Positions 29,067 through 38,611 of a stretch of DNA of 64,000 nucleotides are shown piece by piece. A program made the position numbers and the translations under genes. Under the pieces are notes generated by a model that was not told the DNA's origin, did not search any database, and worked only from the letters and a program-made list of their open reading frames with translations. How positions within the stretch are numbered: the first letter of the stretch is position 1; each line of letters opens with the position of its first letter. Source of the stretch: Nocardia kruczakiae NBRC 101016 (GTDB lineage: Bacteria; Actinomycetota; Actinomycetes; Mycobacteriales; Mycobacteriaceae). Where the stretch lies: positions 62,001 through 126,000 of the forward strand of contig NZ_BDBL01000007.1 in the NCBI RefSeq assembly GCF_001612965.1, given 5' to 3'.

Positions 29067-29591
29067 TCAGCCGGCGGCGCCGGCCGTGGCTTCGGCGGAC
29101 GGGGGGTCGGGCAGTCCGTCGGCGCGGCCGATACCCCGGGACAGGCCCGCGTCGAGCTGCGCCACGAGTGCCTCTCCGAGGGCGAGCAGCTGGTCGACCT
29201 GCTCATCGTCCAATCCGTCGAAGACCAGCCCTCGCACGCCTTCCAGATAGGCGGGAGTGGCCTTCTGCACCCGTTCGAAACCCTCGTCGGTGAGCACCGC
29301 GTAGGCGCCGCGGCGGCCGCGCACCGCGTCGCGTCGCGCCCAGCCCAGCCGTTCCAGCTTCGTCACCACATGCGACAACCGTGATAGCGATGCGTTTGCC
29401 CTATTCGCCAGTTCGCTGAGTTGCAGGCGATGTCCGGGCTCTTCGGACAGCAGGGCCATCAGAAAATACTCGAAATGCGTCATACCGGCTTCGCGTTGCA
29501 GCTGGGTGTCCATCGCCGCGGGTAATCGCGTGGTCAGCGCGACCAGAGTCCGCCACGCTCGCCGTTCGGTGGGATTGAGCCATTCCGTCAC
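29067..29591 (-). CDS. MarR family transcriptional regulator
   Basis: A 174-residue winged-helix protein: MTHFEYFLMALLSEEPGHRLQLSELANRANASLSRLSHVVTKLERLGWARRDAVRGRRGAYAVLTDEGFERV has the MarR recognition helix and wing. The C-terminal extension after the dimer helix is Ala/Gly/Pro-rich. GTG 29591 has GAGAGGG about 6 nt upstream; the ORF continues to 29663 but without support. It converges on hisI with a 4-nt gap. The target is unknown. Confidence 0.85.
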   Translation of the reverse strand: MTEWLNPTERRAWRTLVALTTRLPAAMDTQLQREAGMTHFEYFLMALLSEEPGHRLQLSELANRANASLSRLSHVVTKLERLGWARRDAVRGRRGAYAVLTDEGFERVQKATPAYLEGVRGLVFDGLDDEQVDQLLALGEALVAQLDAGLSRGIGRADGLPDPPSAEATAGAAG

Positions 29592-29741
29592 TTCGCGCCC
29601 TCTCTTGCAGCCCAGTGACGTAAAACGCAGTTCACCGTCACTCGCGACCAACAAGTTTGCCACGACTTCGCTCGACGGTCAGCCCGGTTGCCGGTGACGT
29701 GACAGCTATCACGCCGCGGCGCGATCGCGACGCTGTCGGGT

Positions 29742-30338
29742 TCACTCCTTGATATCGCCTGGTGGCCGCGTGGCGTTAGCGGTATCGGGTGCGGTGACCA
29801 CGCCGGCTTCGGAGCGGCGGGCCGACCGTGCCCGCCACTGTTTGCGTAGCAGTAGCACGAGCAGGATCACGGAGATCGCCGCTGCCACGATGGCGCCGAC
29901 CAGCGAGGCGCCGCGGAATCCGGGCGCATCGACGTCGAGGACGCGTTCCCCGGCGTGTGCGGCGCTGTTGCCGCCCAGCACGATGGTCAGTGTCATCAGA
30001 TTGGGCAGCGCCACGATCAACGCCAGCACCGCCGCGGCGCCGGCGGCGAACTTGCCGGCTCGGGTGCGCCACACCCGGACCGCGCCCAGCAGGAGCAGCA
30101 GGGGGATCAGCGTGCACAGGAACCCGACCGCCAGGCCCGACCAGATGCCCTGGGCGAAGCTGCCGTGCCCGGACATGCCGGCGATCCGCTGCGCCCACCA
30201 GCGCGGAATGAAGGCCGACAGCACGAAATAGGCGACGACCAGCACGATGATGACCGCGAGCAGGCCGAGGGCTCGATTCCGCCACACGGTGGCTCGGGGT
30301 TTGGTCCCGGAGTTCGTGAGGGAGCTCGTCGATGTCAT
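29742..30338 (-). CDS. Four-helix hypothetical membrane protein
   Basis: A 198-residue protein with about four hydrophobic segments: ALGLLAVIIVLVVAYFVLSAF, SGLAVGFLCTLIPLLLLLGAV, AGAAAVLALIVALPNLMTLTIVLG and LVGAIVAAAISVILLVLLL, and a charged C-terminal tail. I do not recognise a family; the external loop between spans 3 and 4 is about 25 residues. The ATG at 30338 lies 6 nt after a TACGCT box on the minus strand, which supports this start and a leaderless message. Confidence 0.7.
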   Translation of the reverse strand: MTSTSSLTNSGTKPRATVWRNRALGLLAVIIVLVVAYFVLSAFIPRWWAQRIAGMSGHGSFAQGIWSGLAVGFLCTLIPLLLLLGAVRVWRTRAGKFAAGAAAVLALIVALPNLMTLTIVLGGNSAAHAGERVLDVDAPGFRGASLVGAIVAAAISVILLVLLLRKQWRARSARRSEAGVVTAPDTANATRPPGDIKE

Positions 30339-30344
30339 GAATCC

Positions 30345-30350
30345 AGCGTA
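30345..30350 (-). promoter_or_regulatory. -10 box of the 29742-30338 membrane protein gene (leaderless)
   Basis: TACGCT on the minus strand, 6 nt before ATG 30338. Confidence 0.5.
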
Positions 30351-30468
30351 TGCGCGGGGCCCGCGCATACGCCGGGAAAATCGGGACGTGTCACGTCGGC
30401 CATGCGCTCTCACCGGGGAAAGAGCGGGAGCGCATCCGGGGTGAACCGGGGTGTGTCCAGCGGTCGAT

Positions 30469-30945
30469 TCAGGCCCGGTGCTCGCGCAGGGCGGCCAGCG
30501 CGGCGTCGGCGTGGACGTTGGCGCGCAGTTCGCCCGAGATCACCGCGAGGACGGTGCGGTCGGTGTCGATCACGAAGGTCTGCCGCTTCACCGGCAGGAA
30601 GTTGCCGAGCAGCCCGCCGATCGCCCCGGAACGTTTGACGCCGAACCGTTCCGCCACCGCGCCGTCGCGATCCGACAGCAGCGGATAGCCGAGGGTCTGC
30701 GACTGGGCGAAACCGGCCTGGGTGTCGACCGAATCGGTGCTGATTCCCGCGCAACTGGCGCCCAGGGCCGCGAATTCGCTTGTCAGATCACGAAAGTGGC
30801 AGGCCTCCGCAGTGCACACCGGGGTGTTGGCGGCGGGGAAGAAGAACAGCGTCAGCGGTCCGTCGGCCAGCAACGAATCGAGCGACCGGACGGTGCCGGT
30901 CTGATCGGGAAGTTCGAACCCGGGTGCGCGCTGGCCTTTTTTCAC
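30469..30945 (-). CDS. Peroxiredoxin, Bcp/PrxQ type
   Basis: A 158-residue thiol peroxidase. Peroxidatic Cys44 lies in [19 protein letters not shown] with the conserved Thr three residues before, and Cys49 is at the PrxQ resolving position, so it is likely an intramolecular 2-Cys enzyme reduced by thioredoxin. M. tuberculosis has bcpB in the same place before trpE. The start is uncertain: GTG 30945 begins [10 protein letters not shown] as in the family, while GTG 30969 would add 8 residues. It is divergent from trpE. Confidence 0.87.
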   Translation of the reverse strand: MKKGQRAPGFELPDQTGTVRSLDSLLADGPLTLFFFPAANTPVCTAEACHFRDLTSEFAALGASCAGISTDSVDTQAGFAQSQTLGYPLLSDRDGAVAERFGVKRSGAIGGLLGNFLPVKRQTFVIDTDRTVLAVISGELRANVHADAALAALREHRA

Positions 30946-31046
30946 AATCGCGAGGGTACCGGTCGGCACCCTCACCCGGTACCCGGCGCGGATCGTGTGG
31001 GGGTCGCGGCGGGGCCAGGGAATCTCGGTTGCGGCCGACTGGAATG

Positions 31047-32621
31047 ATGAGCGATATGCACGGCGCCGCATTCGACCGTCCGGAAACCGCAACCACCACC
31101 ACCCGGGACCAGTTCCGCGTGCTGGCGGCCGCGCACCGCGTGGTGCCGGTGACGCGCAAGGTGCTGGCGGATTCGGAGACCCCGCTGTCCGCCTACCGGA
31201 AGCTGGCCGCGGACCGGCCGGGCACCTTCCTGCTGGAGTCGGCCGAGAACGGTCGTTCGTGGTCGCGCTGGTCGTTCATCGGCGCCGGCAGCCCCACCGC
31301 GCTGACGGTCGTCGACGGTCAGGCGGCGTGGCTGGGCGCCACACCCGCCGACGCTCCGGCCGGTGGTGATCCGCTGGAGGCGCTGCACGACACCCTGGAA
31401 CTGCTGCGCACCGAGCGGCTGCCCGGCCTGCCACCACTGACCGGTGGCCTGGTCGGCTATCTGGGCTACGACATCGTGCGCCGCATCGAGCGGCTACCGG
31501 AGCTGACCACCGACGATCTGCGGGTGCCGGAGATGGTGCTGCTGCTCGCGGCGGATCTGGCCGCCTTCGACCATCACGAGGGCGCGATCACGCTGATCGC
31601 CAACGCGGTGAACTGGAACGGCACCGACGAACGCGTCGACGAGGCCTACGACGACGCCGTCGCCCGGCTCGACCGGATGACCGCGGCGCTGGCCGCGCCC
31701 GCCGAATCGACCGTCTCCGTCTTCGACCGTCCCGAGCCGGATTACATCCGCCGCCGCACCAGCGAGGATTTCGGTGCGGGCGTGCGGCGGCTGGTCGGCG
31801 AGATCGAGGCCGGCGAGGCGTTCCAGGTGGTGTTGTCGCAGCGGTTCGAAATGGACTTCGACGGCGAACCGCGCGATGTGTACCGGATGCTGCGCGCCTC
31901 GAATCCGAGCCCGTACATGTATCTGATGCACATTCCCGACGGCGCGGGCGGGACCGCCTTCTCCATCGTCGGCTCGAGTCCGGAATCGCTGGTGACGGTG
32001 AAAGACGGTGTGGCGACGACACATCCGATCGCCGGCACCCGGTGGCGCGGTGCGACCGAGGAGGACGACGTGCTGCTGGAGAAGGATCTGCTCTCCGACG
32101 AGAAGGAGAACGCCGAACACCTCATGCTCGTCGACCTGGGCCGCAACGACCTGGGGCGGGTGTGCGAACCGGGCACCGTGCGCGTCACCGAATACCGCCA
32201 CATCGAGCGCTACAGCCACGTGATGCATCTGGTGTCCACGGTCACCGGGCGGCTGGCGGCCGGTCGCATCGCCCTCGACGCCGTGCGCGCCTGCTTCCCG
32301 GCAGGCACGCTCTCCGGTGCGCCGAAGGTGCGGGCGATGGAGTTGATCGAGGAGAACGAGCCCACCCGCCGCGGCGTCTACGCCGGGGTCGTCGGCTACC
32401 TCGACTTCGCCGGCGACGCCGATACCGCGATCGCGATCCGCACCGCGCTGCTCAAGGACGGCATCGCCTATGTTCAGGCCGGTGCCGGCATCGTCGCCGA
32501 CTCCCAGCCCGACTACGAGGACGAGGAGTCGCGCAACAAGGCGATGGCCGTCCTCAAGGCCGTCGCCGCCGCGCGCACCGTGCGCACCTTCACCCCCGAA
32601 CCCGACGGCACCCTGCTATGA
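31047..32621 (+). CDS. trpE: Anthranilate synthase component I
   Basis: A 524-residue enzyme that turns chorismate into anthranilate with ammonia from TrpG (not in the window). The feedback site LLES ([10 protein letters not shown]) for tryptophan is present, and the chorismate site shows [25 protein letters not shown] and [18 protein letters not shown]. Three in-frame ATGs at 31044, 31047 and 31056 compete; none has a good ribosome site. There is no leader peptide with tandem Trp codons upstream, so attenuation is not evident. The stop overlaps the next start (ATGA). Confidence 0.95.
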   Translation: MSDMHGAAFDRPETATTTTRDQFRVLAAAHRVVPVTRKVLADSETPLSAYRKLAADRPGTFLLESAENGRSWSRWSFIGAGSPTALTVVDGQAAWLGATPADAPAGGDPLEALHDTLELLRTERLPGLPPLTGGLVGYLGYDIVRRIERLPELTTDDLRVPEMVLLLAADLAAFDHHEGAITLIANAVNWNGTDERVDEAYDDAVARLDRMTAALAAPAESTVSVFDRPEPDYIRRRTSEDFGAGVRRLVGEIEAGEAFQVVLSQRFEMDFDGEPRDVYRMLRASNPSPYMYLMHIPDGAGGTAFSIVGSSPESLVTVKDGVATTHPIAGTRWRGATEEDDVLLEKDLLSDEKENAEHLMLVDLGRNDLGRVCEPGTVRVTEYRHIERYSHVMHLVSTVTGRLAAGRIALDAVRACFPAGTLSGAPKVRAMELIEENEPTRRGVYAGVVGYLDFAGDADTAIAIRTALLKDGIAYVQAGAGIVADSQPDYEDEESRNKAMAVLKAVAAARTVRTFTPEPDGTLL

Positions 32622-33652
32622 GCAACCCGGAATCCGATCCAGCCCAACGACATTCGCCCGACCAGCCGGAAGGCGCGCCCGGCACGAACGGCACGTCGCC
32701 CACGGCGGCGCATCCGCGGCGGTCCGATGCCGACAGCTCCGCCGCCGATCGCGCGCCGGTCCCACCGGGCGCCGACAGCGATCCGATCCGTACCGGGCCC
32801 GGTGGCGAAGCTGTGGGCGGGGATGCCGACGCATTCGCGGCGGCTGTCCGGCGCGACGACCCGGCCGCCACGCGGGCCGGCGACGGTGACCCCGACCGCT
32901 ACGTTCCCGAGACGGATACCGGCGAGTCCGAGGACGACACGACCGCGAAACGCGCCCGCCCGGTGCTGCCCGTCGCGCTGCTCGCGGTCGGCGCGGCCGC
33001 GCTGTGGGGCTCCTCGCGCATGACCTGGGTGACGCTGCGGTCCTCCGACGGTCTGACCGAACCGCGCACCCAGCATCTCGACGGCGGTCTCTGGTTCGGC
33101 GCGCTGACACCGCTGGCGCTGGTGCTGCTGGCCTCGATCGCGGCCGTGTTCGCCACCAAGGGCTGGCTGCGCCGGTTGATCGGTGTGGTGGTGGCGCTGG
33201 TCGCCGCGGTCGCCGCGGTGCCCGGCCTGGCCCTGCTGACCCAGCACGGCAAACTCGCCGAACGAGCCGCCCGGCTCGCCGAACTGCCCGCCCGCGCGCA
33301 TGTCGACGCGGCCACGGCAGCCACCTTCCCGGCCGCACTCAGCGTCGTCGGTGCGCTCGCGGCCTTCGCCGCCGGAGTGCTGCTGGCCCGCATGCCGGAA
33401 ACGACGGCCCGCATGTCGGGTAAGTACGACAATCCGGTGTTCCGCCGGGCCGCCGCCGCCGAACAGGTCGCCGAACTACGCCGCACGGGGGAGGCGGAGT
33501 CGTCCGCGAAGGGCGCCGACACACCGCGCCCGGCGACGCCGGCGTCACCTCCGCAGACCCCGGAGCCGGAGTCGGGCGAACTCTCCCAGCGCGTGCTGTG
33601 GGACGCGCTCGACGCGGGCGCCGACCCGACCGACGACGAGGCGGGCCGATGA
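32618..33652 (+). CDS. Trp biosynthesis-associated membrane protein (TIGR02234-like)
   Basis: A 344-residue protein in the place of Rv1610 of M. tuberculosis. The first 110 residues are acidic, Pro/Ser/Gly-rich and probably disordered. Then come about four membrane spans: [59 protein letters not shown] and [19 protein letters not shown], with MTWVTLR after the first. The tail is again low-complexity. The family is conserved in actinobacterial trp operons, function unknown. It starts on the trpE stop codon, so translation is coupled. Confidence 0.82.
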   Translation: MSNPESDPAQRHSPDQPEGAPGTNGTSPTAAHPRRSDADSSAADRAPVPPGADSDPIRTGPGGEAVGGDADAFAAAVRRDDPAATRAGDGDPDRYVPETDTGESEDDTTAKRARPVLPVALLAVGAAALWGSSRMTWVTLRSSDGLTEPRTQHLDGGLWFGALTPLALVLLASIAAVFATKGWLRRLIGVVVALVAAVAAVPGLALLTQHGKLAERAARLAELPARAHVDAATAATFPAALSVVGALAAFAAGVLLARMPETTARMSGKYDNPVFRRAAAAEQVAELRRTGEAESSAKGADTPRPATPASPPQTPEPESGELSQRVLWDALDAGADPTDDEAGR

Positions 33653-33807
33653 GCGCTTTATCACGGCGAGCCGGGCGGCAGGCGTCACACCCCGCCGTCG
33701 GCTCGGTGAACACCTCCATTTACTCTTTATCAGCATCGGTGAGACAGCACCTGGGGGGATTCTCAGGTAGCAAGTCCGTCTCCCCAGAAAGGATTCGAGC
33801 CAGATGA
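33649..33807 (+). CDS. Possible 52-residue ORF bridging to trpC
   Basis: ATG 33649 overlaps the stop of the membrane protein gene (ATGA), and the TGA at 33805-33807 overlaps the trpC start (ATGA at 33804). The product is Ser/Arg-rich with no recognised domain and no Trp. Two TTA codons, very rare at this GC content, and lower GC argue that it may be non-coding leader sequence instead. The double overlap would let ribosomes pass from trpE through to trpC. Confidence 0.3.
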   Translation: MSALSRRAGRQASHPAVGSVNTSIYSLSASVRQHLGGFSGSKSVSPERIRAR

Positions 33808-34628
33808 CGGTACTCGACTCGATTCTCGACGGGGTCCGCGCGGATGTGGCCGCTCGGGAAGCCCTCCTGGATTTCCAGGCCGTCAAGAAGGCCGCCGCCG
33901 CGGCCCCCTCGCCGCGCGATGCGCTCGCCGCACTGCACGCGGACGGGATCGGAGTCATCGCCGAGGTCAAGCGCGCCAGCCCCTCGAAGGGTGAGCTCGC
34001 CGACATCCCGGACCCGGCCAGCCTGGCGAAGTCCTACGAGGACGGGGGCGCGCGCATCATCAGCGTGCTCACCGAGGGCCGCCGCTTCCACGGCTCGCTC
34101 GACGATCTGGACGCGGTCCGCGCGGTCGTCGACGTGCCGATCCTGCGCAAGGACTTCGTCGTCGGCCCGTACCAGATCCACGAGGCCCGTGCCCACGGCG
34201 CGGACGTGATCCTGCTGATCGTGGCCGCCCTGGAACAGGACGTGCTGGCCTCGCTCATCGATCGCACAGAATCGCTGGGTATGACCGCGCTGGTCGAGGT
34301 GCACACCGAGGAGGAGGCCGACCGCGCATTGACCGCCGGCGCCTCGGTCATCGGCGTGAACGCCCGCAACCTGAAGACCCTCGAGGTCGATCGCGACGTC
34401 TTCGCCCGCATCGCGCCCGGACTACCCACCGAGGTCATCCGGGTCGCCGAATCCGGCGTGAGCGGTACCGCCGATCTGCTCGCCTACGCCGGCGCCGGCG
34501 CCGATGCGGTGCTGGTCGGCGAGAGCCTCGTGACCAGTGGCGATCCGCGTGCCGCCGTCTCCGAGCTGGTGACCGCCGGTACCCACCCGTCCTGCCCGCG
34601 GCCGCTGCGGCGGGGTGTCACCCGATGA
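33804..34628 (+). CDS. trpC: Indole-3-glycerol phosphate synthase
   Basis: A 274-residue (beta/alpha)8 enzyme that closes the indole ring. [10 protein letters not shown] around residues 54-63 holds the catalytic Glu and Lys; LRKDFVV, VGVNARNL-type sequence ([15 protein letters not shown]) and VAESGVSG follow. It is monofunctional, without a TrpF half, which fits PriA supplying that step. CCAGAAAGGA precedes ATG 33804. The stop overlaps trpB by 4 nt. Confidence 0.96.
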   Translation: MTVLDSILDGVRADVAAREALLDFQAVKKAAAAAPSPRDALAALHADGIGVIAEVKRASPSKGELADIPDPASLAKSYEDGGARIISVLTEGRRFHGSLDDLDAVRAVVDVPILRKDFVVGPYQIHEARAHGADVILLIVAALEQDVLASLIDRTESLGMTALVEVHTEEEADRALTAGASVIGVNARNLKTLEVDRDVFARIAPGLPTEVIRVAESGVSGTADLLAYAGAGADAVLVGESLVTSGDPRAAVSELVTAGTHPSCPRPLRRGVTR

Positions 34629-35899
34629 CCGGCGTGCACGAGCAGCTGCCCCAGGCCAGCGAGGGCGTCACCCATCGCAGCCACGAACCGGATATCGGCG
34701 GCCACTTCGGCGTCTACGGCGGCCGGCACGTGCCCGAGGCGCTGATGGCGGTGATCGAGGAGGTCTCCGCCGAATACGACAAGTCGCGCCTGGATCCCGA
34801 TTTCCTGGCCGAACTCGACCGGCTGCAACGCGATTACGCGGGCCGGCCCTCGCCGGTCTTCGAATGCAAGCGGCTCTCCGAGCACGCCGGCGGCGCCCGC
34901 ATCCTGCTCAAGCGCGAGGATCTGAACCACACCGGTTCACACAAGATCAACAATGTGCTGGGCCAGGCGCTGCTCGCCCAGCGGATGGGCAAGACCCGCG
35001 TCATCGCCGAGACCGGCGCCGGTCAGCACGGCGTCGCGACGGCCACCGCCTGTGCGCTGCTCGGTCTCGAATGCGTGATCTACATGGGTGCGGTCGACAC
35101 CGCGCGCCAGGCGCTCAACGTCGCGCGGATGCGGCTGCTGGGTGCCCAGGTGGTGTCGGTGACCACCGGCTCGCAGACCTTGAAGGACGCGATCAACGAG
35201 GCGCTGCGCGATTGGGTCACCAACGCCTCGGAAACCTACTACTGCTTCGGCACCGCGGCCGGCCCGCATCCGTTCCCGCTGATGGTGCGCGATTTCCAGC
35301 GCATCGTCGGCCTGGAGGCCCGGGTGCAGGTACGGACGCAGACCGGGCGCCTTCCCGACGCCGTGGTGGCGTGCGTGGGTGGTGGCTCGAACGCGATCGG
35401 CATCTTCCACCCGTTCCTCGACGACGAGGGCGTGCGCCTGATCGGCTACGAGGCGGCCGGTGACGGTGTCGAAACCGGCAGGCACGCAGCCACTTTCGCC
35501 GGGGGCCGGCCGGGTGCGTTCCAGGGCGCCTACTCGTACCTGCTGCAGGACGAGGACGGCCAGACCATCGAATCGCATTCCATCTCGGCCGGTCTGGACT
35601 ATCCCGGCGTCGGACCCGAACACGCCTATCTGAAGGACATCGGCCGCGCCGAGTACCGGCCGATCACCGATGTCGAGGCGATGGACGCGCTGCTGCTGCT
35701 CTCGCGCACCGAGGGCATCATCCCGGCCATCGAATCGGCGCACGCGGTGGCCGGCGCGCTGCAGCTGGGCCGGGAATTGGGTTCGGGCGCAATCATTCTG
35801 GTGAATCTGTCCGGACGCGGCGACAAGGACATGGATACCGCGGCGCGCTGGTTCGGCCTGTTCGACGACGCCGCCGCCCCGGAGGAGAATCGCTCGTGA
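34625..35899 (+). CDS. trpB: Tryptophan synthase, beta chain
   Basis: A 424-residue PLP enzyme that joins indole and serine. The PLP lysine is Lys107 in [28 protein letters not shown] holds the catalytic Glu and [13 protein letters not shown] the phosphate site. It forms the alpha2beta2 complex with TrpA and is linked to trpC and trpA by ATGA/GTGA overlaps. Confidence 0.97.
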   Translation: MTGVHEQLPQASEGVTHRSHEPDIGGHFGVYGGRHVPEALMAVIEEVSAEYDKSRLDPDFLAELDRLQRDYAGRPSPVFECKRLSEHAGGARILLKREDLNHTGSHKINNVLGQALLAQRMGKTRVIAETGAGQHGVATATACALLGLECVIYMGAVDTARQALNVARMRLLGAQVVSVTTGSQTLKDAINEALRDWVTNASETYYCFGTAAGPHPFPLMVRDFQRIVGLEARVQVRTQTGRLPDAVVACVGGGSNAIGIFHPFLDDEGVRLIGYEAAGDGVETGRHAATFAGGRPGAFQGAYSYLLQDEDGQTIESHSISAGLDYPGVGPEHAYLKDIGRAEYRPITDVEAMDALLLLSRTEGIIPAIESAHAVAGALQLGRELGSGAIILVNLSGRGDKDMDTAARWFGLFDDAAAPEENRS

Positions 35900-36687
35900 G
35901 CCGTCTGGAATCGACCTTCGCGGCCAGCCGCGGCGAGGGCCGCGCCGCGCTGATCGGATATCTGCCCGCGGGCTACCCGGACCTGGCCGGATCCATCGAC
36001 GTGTGCACCGCGATGGTCGAATCCGGTTGCGACATCATCGAAGTCGGTATCGCCTATTCCGATCCGGTGATGGACGGCCCCACCATCCAGGCCGCCACCG
36101 AGCAGGCCCTGCGCGGTGGCGTCCGCGTGCGTGACGTGTTCACCGTCGTCGAGGCGATCACCGCCGCCGGGGGCAACGCCGTGGTGATGACCTACTGGAA
36201 TCCGGTGCTGCAGTACGGCGTCGACCGTTTCGCGCGCGACCTGGCCGCGGCCGGCGGGCTCGGGCTGATCACCCCCAACCTCATTCCCGAGGAGGCGGGG
36301 GAGTGGTTCGACGCCTCCCGCGCCCACGATCTGGACCGCATCTTCCTCGTCGCCCCGTCCTCCACCGAGGAGCGTCTGGTCAAGACCATCGAGGCCAGTA
36401 GCGGATTCCTCTACGCCGCCTCCACCATGGGCGTCACCGGCGCCCGCGACGCGGTGTCCTCGGCGGCCCCGGAACTGTGCGCGCGGGTGCGCGCCCACTC
36501 CGATATCCCGGTCGGTGTCGGCCTGGGTGTGCGCAGCGGTGCGCAGGCGGCCGAAATCGCCTCCTATGCCGACGGAGTCATCGTCGGCTCGGCCCTGGTG
36601 ACGGCCGCGGGACAGGGTCTGGACCAGGTCCGGACGCTCACCACGGAACTCGCCGAGGGCGTGCGTTCGGCGACCGTCACCAGCTGA
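35896..36687 (+). CDS. trpA: Tryptophan synthase, alpha chain
   Basis: A 263-residue (beta/alpha)8 lyase that releases indole from indole-3-glycerol phosphate. Glu49 and Asp60 in [21 protein letters not shown] are the catalytic pair; [12 protein letters not shown] and [14 protein letters not shown] complete the phosphate site. The GTG start overlaps the trpB stop. It is the last trp gene; lgt follows with its own -10 box. Confidence 0.97.
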   Translation: MSRLESTFAASRGEGRAALIGYLPAGYPDLAGSIDVCTAMVESGCDIIEVGIAYSDPVMDGPTIQAATEQALRGGVRVRDVFTVVEAITAAGGNAVVMTYWNPVLQYGVDRFARDLAAAGGLGLITPNLIPEEAGEWFDASRAHDLDRIFLVAPSSTEERLVKTIEASSGFLYAASTMGVTGARDAVSSAAPELCARVRAHSDIPVGVGLGVRSGAQAAEIASYADGVIVGSALVTAAGQGLDQVRTLTTELAEGVRSATVTS

Positions 36688-36724
36688 TCGCCGACGCGAA
36701 CTGGGCGGCGGGCGCACCCTCCGT

Positions 36725-36730
36725 TACGGT
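36725..36730 (+). promoter_or_regulatory. -10 box of lgt (leaderless)
   Basis: TACGGT, 7 nt before GTG 36738; it separates lgt from the trp operon. Confidence 0.5.
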
Positions 36731-36737
36731 GGGGCCC

Positions 36738-38024
36738 GTGACTTTTCCAGTCCTGGCAGACGGCATCGATGTGCACGGTGGGGCGGTACTGGCCTATATT
36801 CCCAGTCCGCCGCGAGGCGTATGGGATGTGGGGCCGTTCCCGCTGCGTGCCTATGCGATCTGCATCATCATCGGCATCATCGTCGCGATCTGGTGGGGTG
36901 AGCGGCGCTGGCGCGAGCGCGGCGGCGAGCAGGGCAAGGTGCTCGACGTCGCGATGTTCGCGGTGCCGTTCGGACTCGTCGGCGGCCGGCTCTACCACGT
37001 GGCGACCGACTGGGAGAAGTACTTCGGCGCCGGCGGCCATCCGATCAACGCGCTGAAGATCTGGGAGGGTGGCCTCGGCATCTGGGGCGCGGTGCTGCTC
37101 GGCGGCATCGGCGCCTGGATCGGCTGCCGCGTGTACCGAATTCCGTTGCCCGCCTTCGGTGATGCCATCGCCCCGGCGATTCTGCTCGCCCAGGCGATCG
37201 GCCGCCTCGGCAACTACTTCAATCAGGAACTCTACGGCCGCAAGACCGACCTGCCGTGGGGTCTCGAGATCTATCTGCGGTTCGACTCCGACGGCCGGCT
37301 CGACATGATGAACGGCGTGTCCACCGGCGTGGTGGAGAAGGTCGTGCAGCCGACCTTCCTCTACGAGCTGATCTGGAATCTGCTCGGCGTCCTGGTGCTG
37401 GTGATGGTCGACAAACGCTGGCGGATCGGCCACGGCCGCCTGTTCGCGCTGTATGTGGCGATCTACACCTTCGGCCGCTTCTGGGTCGAACTGCTGCGCG
37501 ACGACGAGGCCACCCACATCTTCGGCATCCGGGTCAACTCCTACACCTCGGCGATCGTATTCCTGTGTGCGCTGGCGTATTTCGCCCTCGCCACCAAGGG
37601 CCGCGAAACCGCCGCCCAGCTCGCCGCCGGCGGTGAACGCCCCTGGCCCTGGCAGATCGGCGCCCTGCGCCGGCACGGCGCCGCCGGACAGCAATCGGCC
37701 GCCACCGAGAGCGCGGCTGCGAGCACGGCCGATGAATCCGCCGACGGCGACGAGTCCGACCCCGCCGCCGGGAAGGCCGGCGACCCGTCCGCGGCCGGGA
37801 AAGCCGACGAGGGTGCCGCGGAGTCCGACCCCGCCACCGCCCCCGCATCCGGCGAATCGGACGAGTCCACCGCCGGCTCCTCCGATTCGGCGGCGACCGG
37901 CAACGAACTGGATCCGCCCGCCGATGACAAGGATGCGGCCGGTGTCACCAGCGCCGGGAACAGTGAGCGGCGGGCCGAAGGCAAGTCGGGTAAGCCGGGC
38001 CGGAAGAAGGCGGACAAGAGCTGA
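36738..38024 (+). CDS. lgt: Prolipoprotein diacylglyceryl transferase
   Basis: A 428-residue membrane enzyme that attaches diacylglycerol to the lipobox Cys of prolipoproteins, the first step of lipoprotein maturation. The seven-span core has FPLRAYAICIIIGIIVAIWW, the Lgt signature GRLGNYFNQELYG, and HGRLFALYVAIYTFGRFWVELLRDDEA. After residue about 300 there is a 125-residue acidic, Ala/Ser/Asp-rich tail ending KPGRKKADKS, absent from E. coli Lgt but known in mycobacterial relatives. GTG 36738 is chosen from the -10 box and family N-terminus. Confidence 0.94.
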   Translation: MTFPVLADGIDVHGGAVLAYIPSPPRGVWDVGPFPLRAYAICIIIGIIVAIWWGERRWRERGGEQGKVLDVAMFAVPFGLVGGRLYHVATDWEKYFGAGGHPINALKIWEGGLGIWGAVLLGGIGAWIGCRVYRIPLPAFGDAIAPAILLAQAIGRLGNYFNQELYGRKTDLPWGLEIYLRFDSDGRLDMMNGVSTGVVEKVVQPTFLYELIWNLLGVLVLVMVDKRWRIGHGRLFALYVAIYTFGRFWVELLRDDEATHIFGIRVNSYTSAIVFLCALAYFALATKGRETAAQLAAGGERPWPWQIGALRRHGAAGQQSAATESAAASTADESADGDESDPAAGKAGDPSAAGKADEGAAESDPATAPASGESDESTAGSSDSAATGNELDPPADDKDAAGVTSAGNSERRAEGKSGKPGRKKADKS

Positions 38025-38055
38025 GCGGGGCGACCGCTCGAACCAGGAGGACTTC

Positions 38056-38508
38056 GTGACCGACCCCTATCAGCCGCAGCCCGGCTACGGCCCGCAGTAC
38101 GGTGCGCCGGGTACCGGACCGGGGAATCCGGGCGGCTACGGCCCATCCGGCCCCTACGGCTACAGCCAGCCCTACGGCCAGCCCGCCGACCCGTATGCCC
38201 AGCCCTACGCTCCCGCCCCCGGCTACCCGCCCGCGCCCTACGGCATGGATCCGGAAGCGCCGTACGGGCGCAACATGTATGGCGAACCGTTCTCGGACAA
38301 ATCGAAGCTCACCGCCGGGCTGCTGCAACTGTTCGTCGGCGGCCTCGGGATCGGCCGGTTCTACCTCGGCTACACCGGCATCGGCGTCGCCCAGCTGCTG
38401 GTCACGCTGTTCACCTGTGGTCTGGGCGGCATCTGGCCGTTCATCGACGCGATTCTGATCCTCACCGGCAAAGTCCGCGACCCGTACAACCGTCCGTTGC
38501 AGGAGTGA
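38056..38508 (+). CDS. TM2 domain membrane protein with Pro/Gly/Tyr-rich N-terminus
   Basis: A 150-residue protein. Residues 1-75 are a low-complexity Pro/Gly/Tyr repeat (YQPQPGYGPQYG, then YGQPADPYAQPYAP and similar). The rest is a TM2 domain: SKLTAGLLQLFVGGLGIGRFYLGYTGIGVAQLLVTLFTCGLGGIWPFIDAILILTG, with the conserved GxxGxxxFYLG and the DxxxI near the second span. The function of TM2 proteins in bacteria is unknown. AGGAGG lies 5 nt before GTG 38056. It follows lgt by 31 nt. Confidence 0.85.
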   Translation: MTDPYQPQPGYGPQYGAPGTGPGNPGGYGPSGPYGYSQPYGQPADPYAQPYAPAPGYPPAPYGMDPEAPYGRNMYGEPFSDKSKLTAGLLQLFVGGLGIGRFYLGYTGIGVAQLLVTLFTCGLGGIWPFIDAILILTGKVRDPYNRPLQE

Positions 38509-38599
38509 CGACCATGCCGGGCAATAATGTGATGTGCGTCATATTTTCGTCGATTGACAGTGGCGGGTGTGCCGATCAGCGCCACTGCGGCGGCAGGAC

Positions 38600-38605
38600 T
38601 AGGCT
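38600..38605 (+). promoter_or_regulatory. -10 box of pyk (leaderless)
   Basis: TAGGCT, 6 nt before GTG 38612. It points to GTG 38612 rather than the adjacent ATG 38615 as the start. Confidence 0.5.
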
Positions 38606-38611
38606 CGGTTC

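Noticed and set aside
30780..31046. Upstream extension of trpE to 30780
   Set aside because: This part is antisense to the peroxiredoxin gene and does not resemble TrpE; starts at 31044-31056 fit the family.
30946..31046. Trp leader peptide and attenuator before trpE
   Set aside because: No short ORF with tandem Trp codons and no paired hairpins were seen in this gap.
38554..38559. TTGACA as the -35 of the pyk promoter
   Set aside because: The distance to the TAGGCT -10 (about 40 nt) is too great; it could only serve another promoter that I cannot see.
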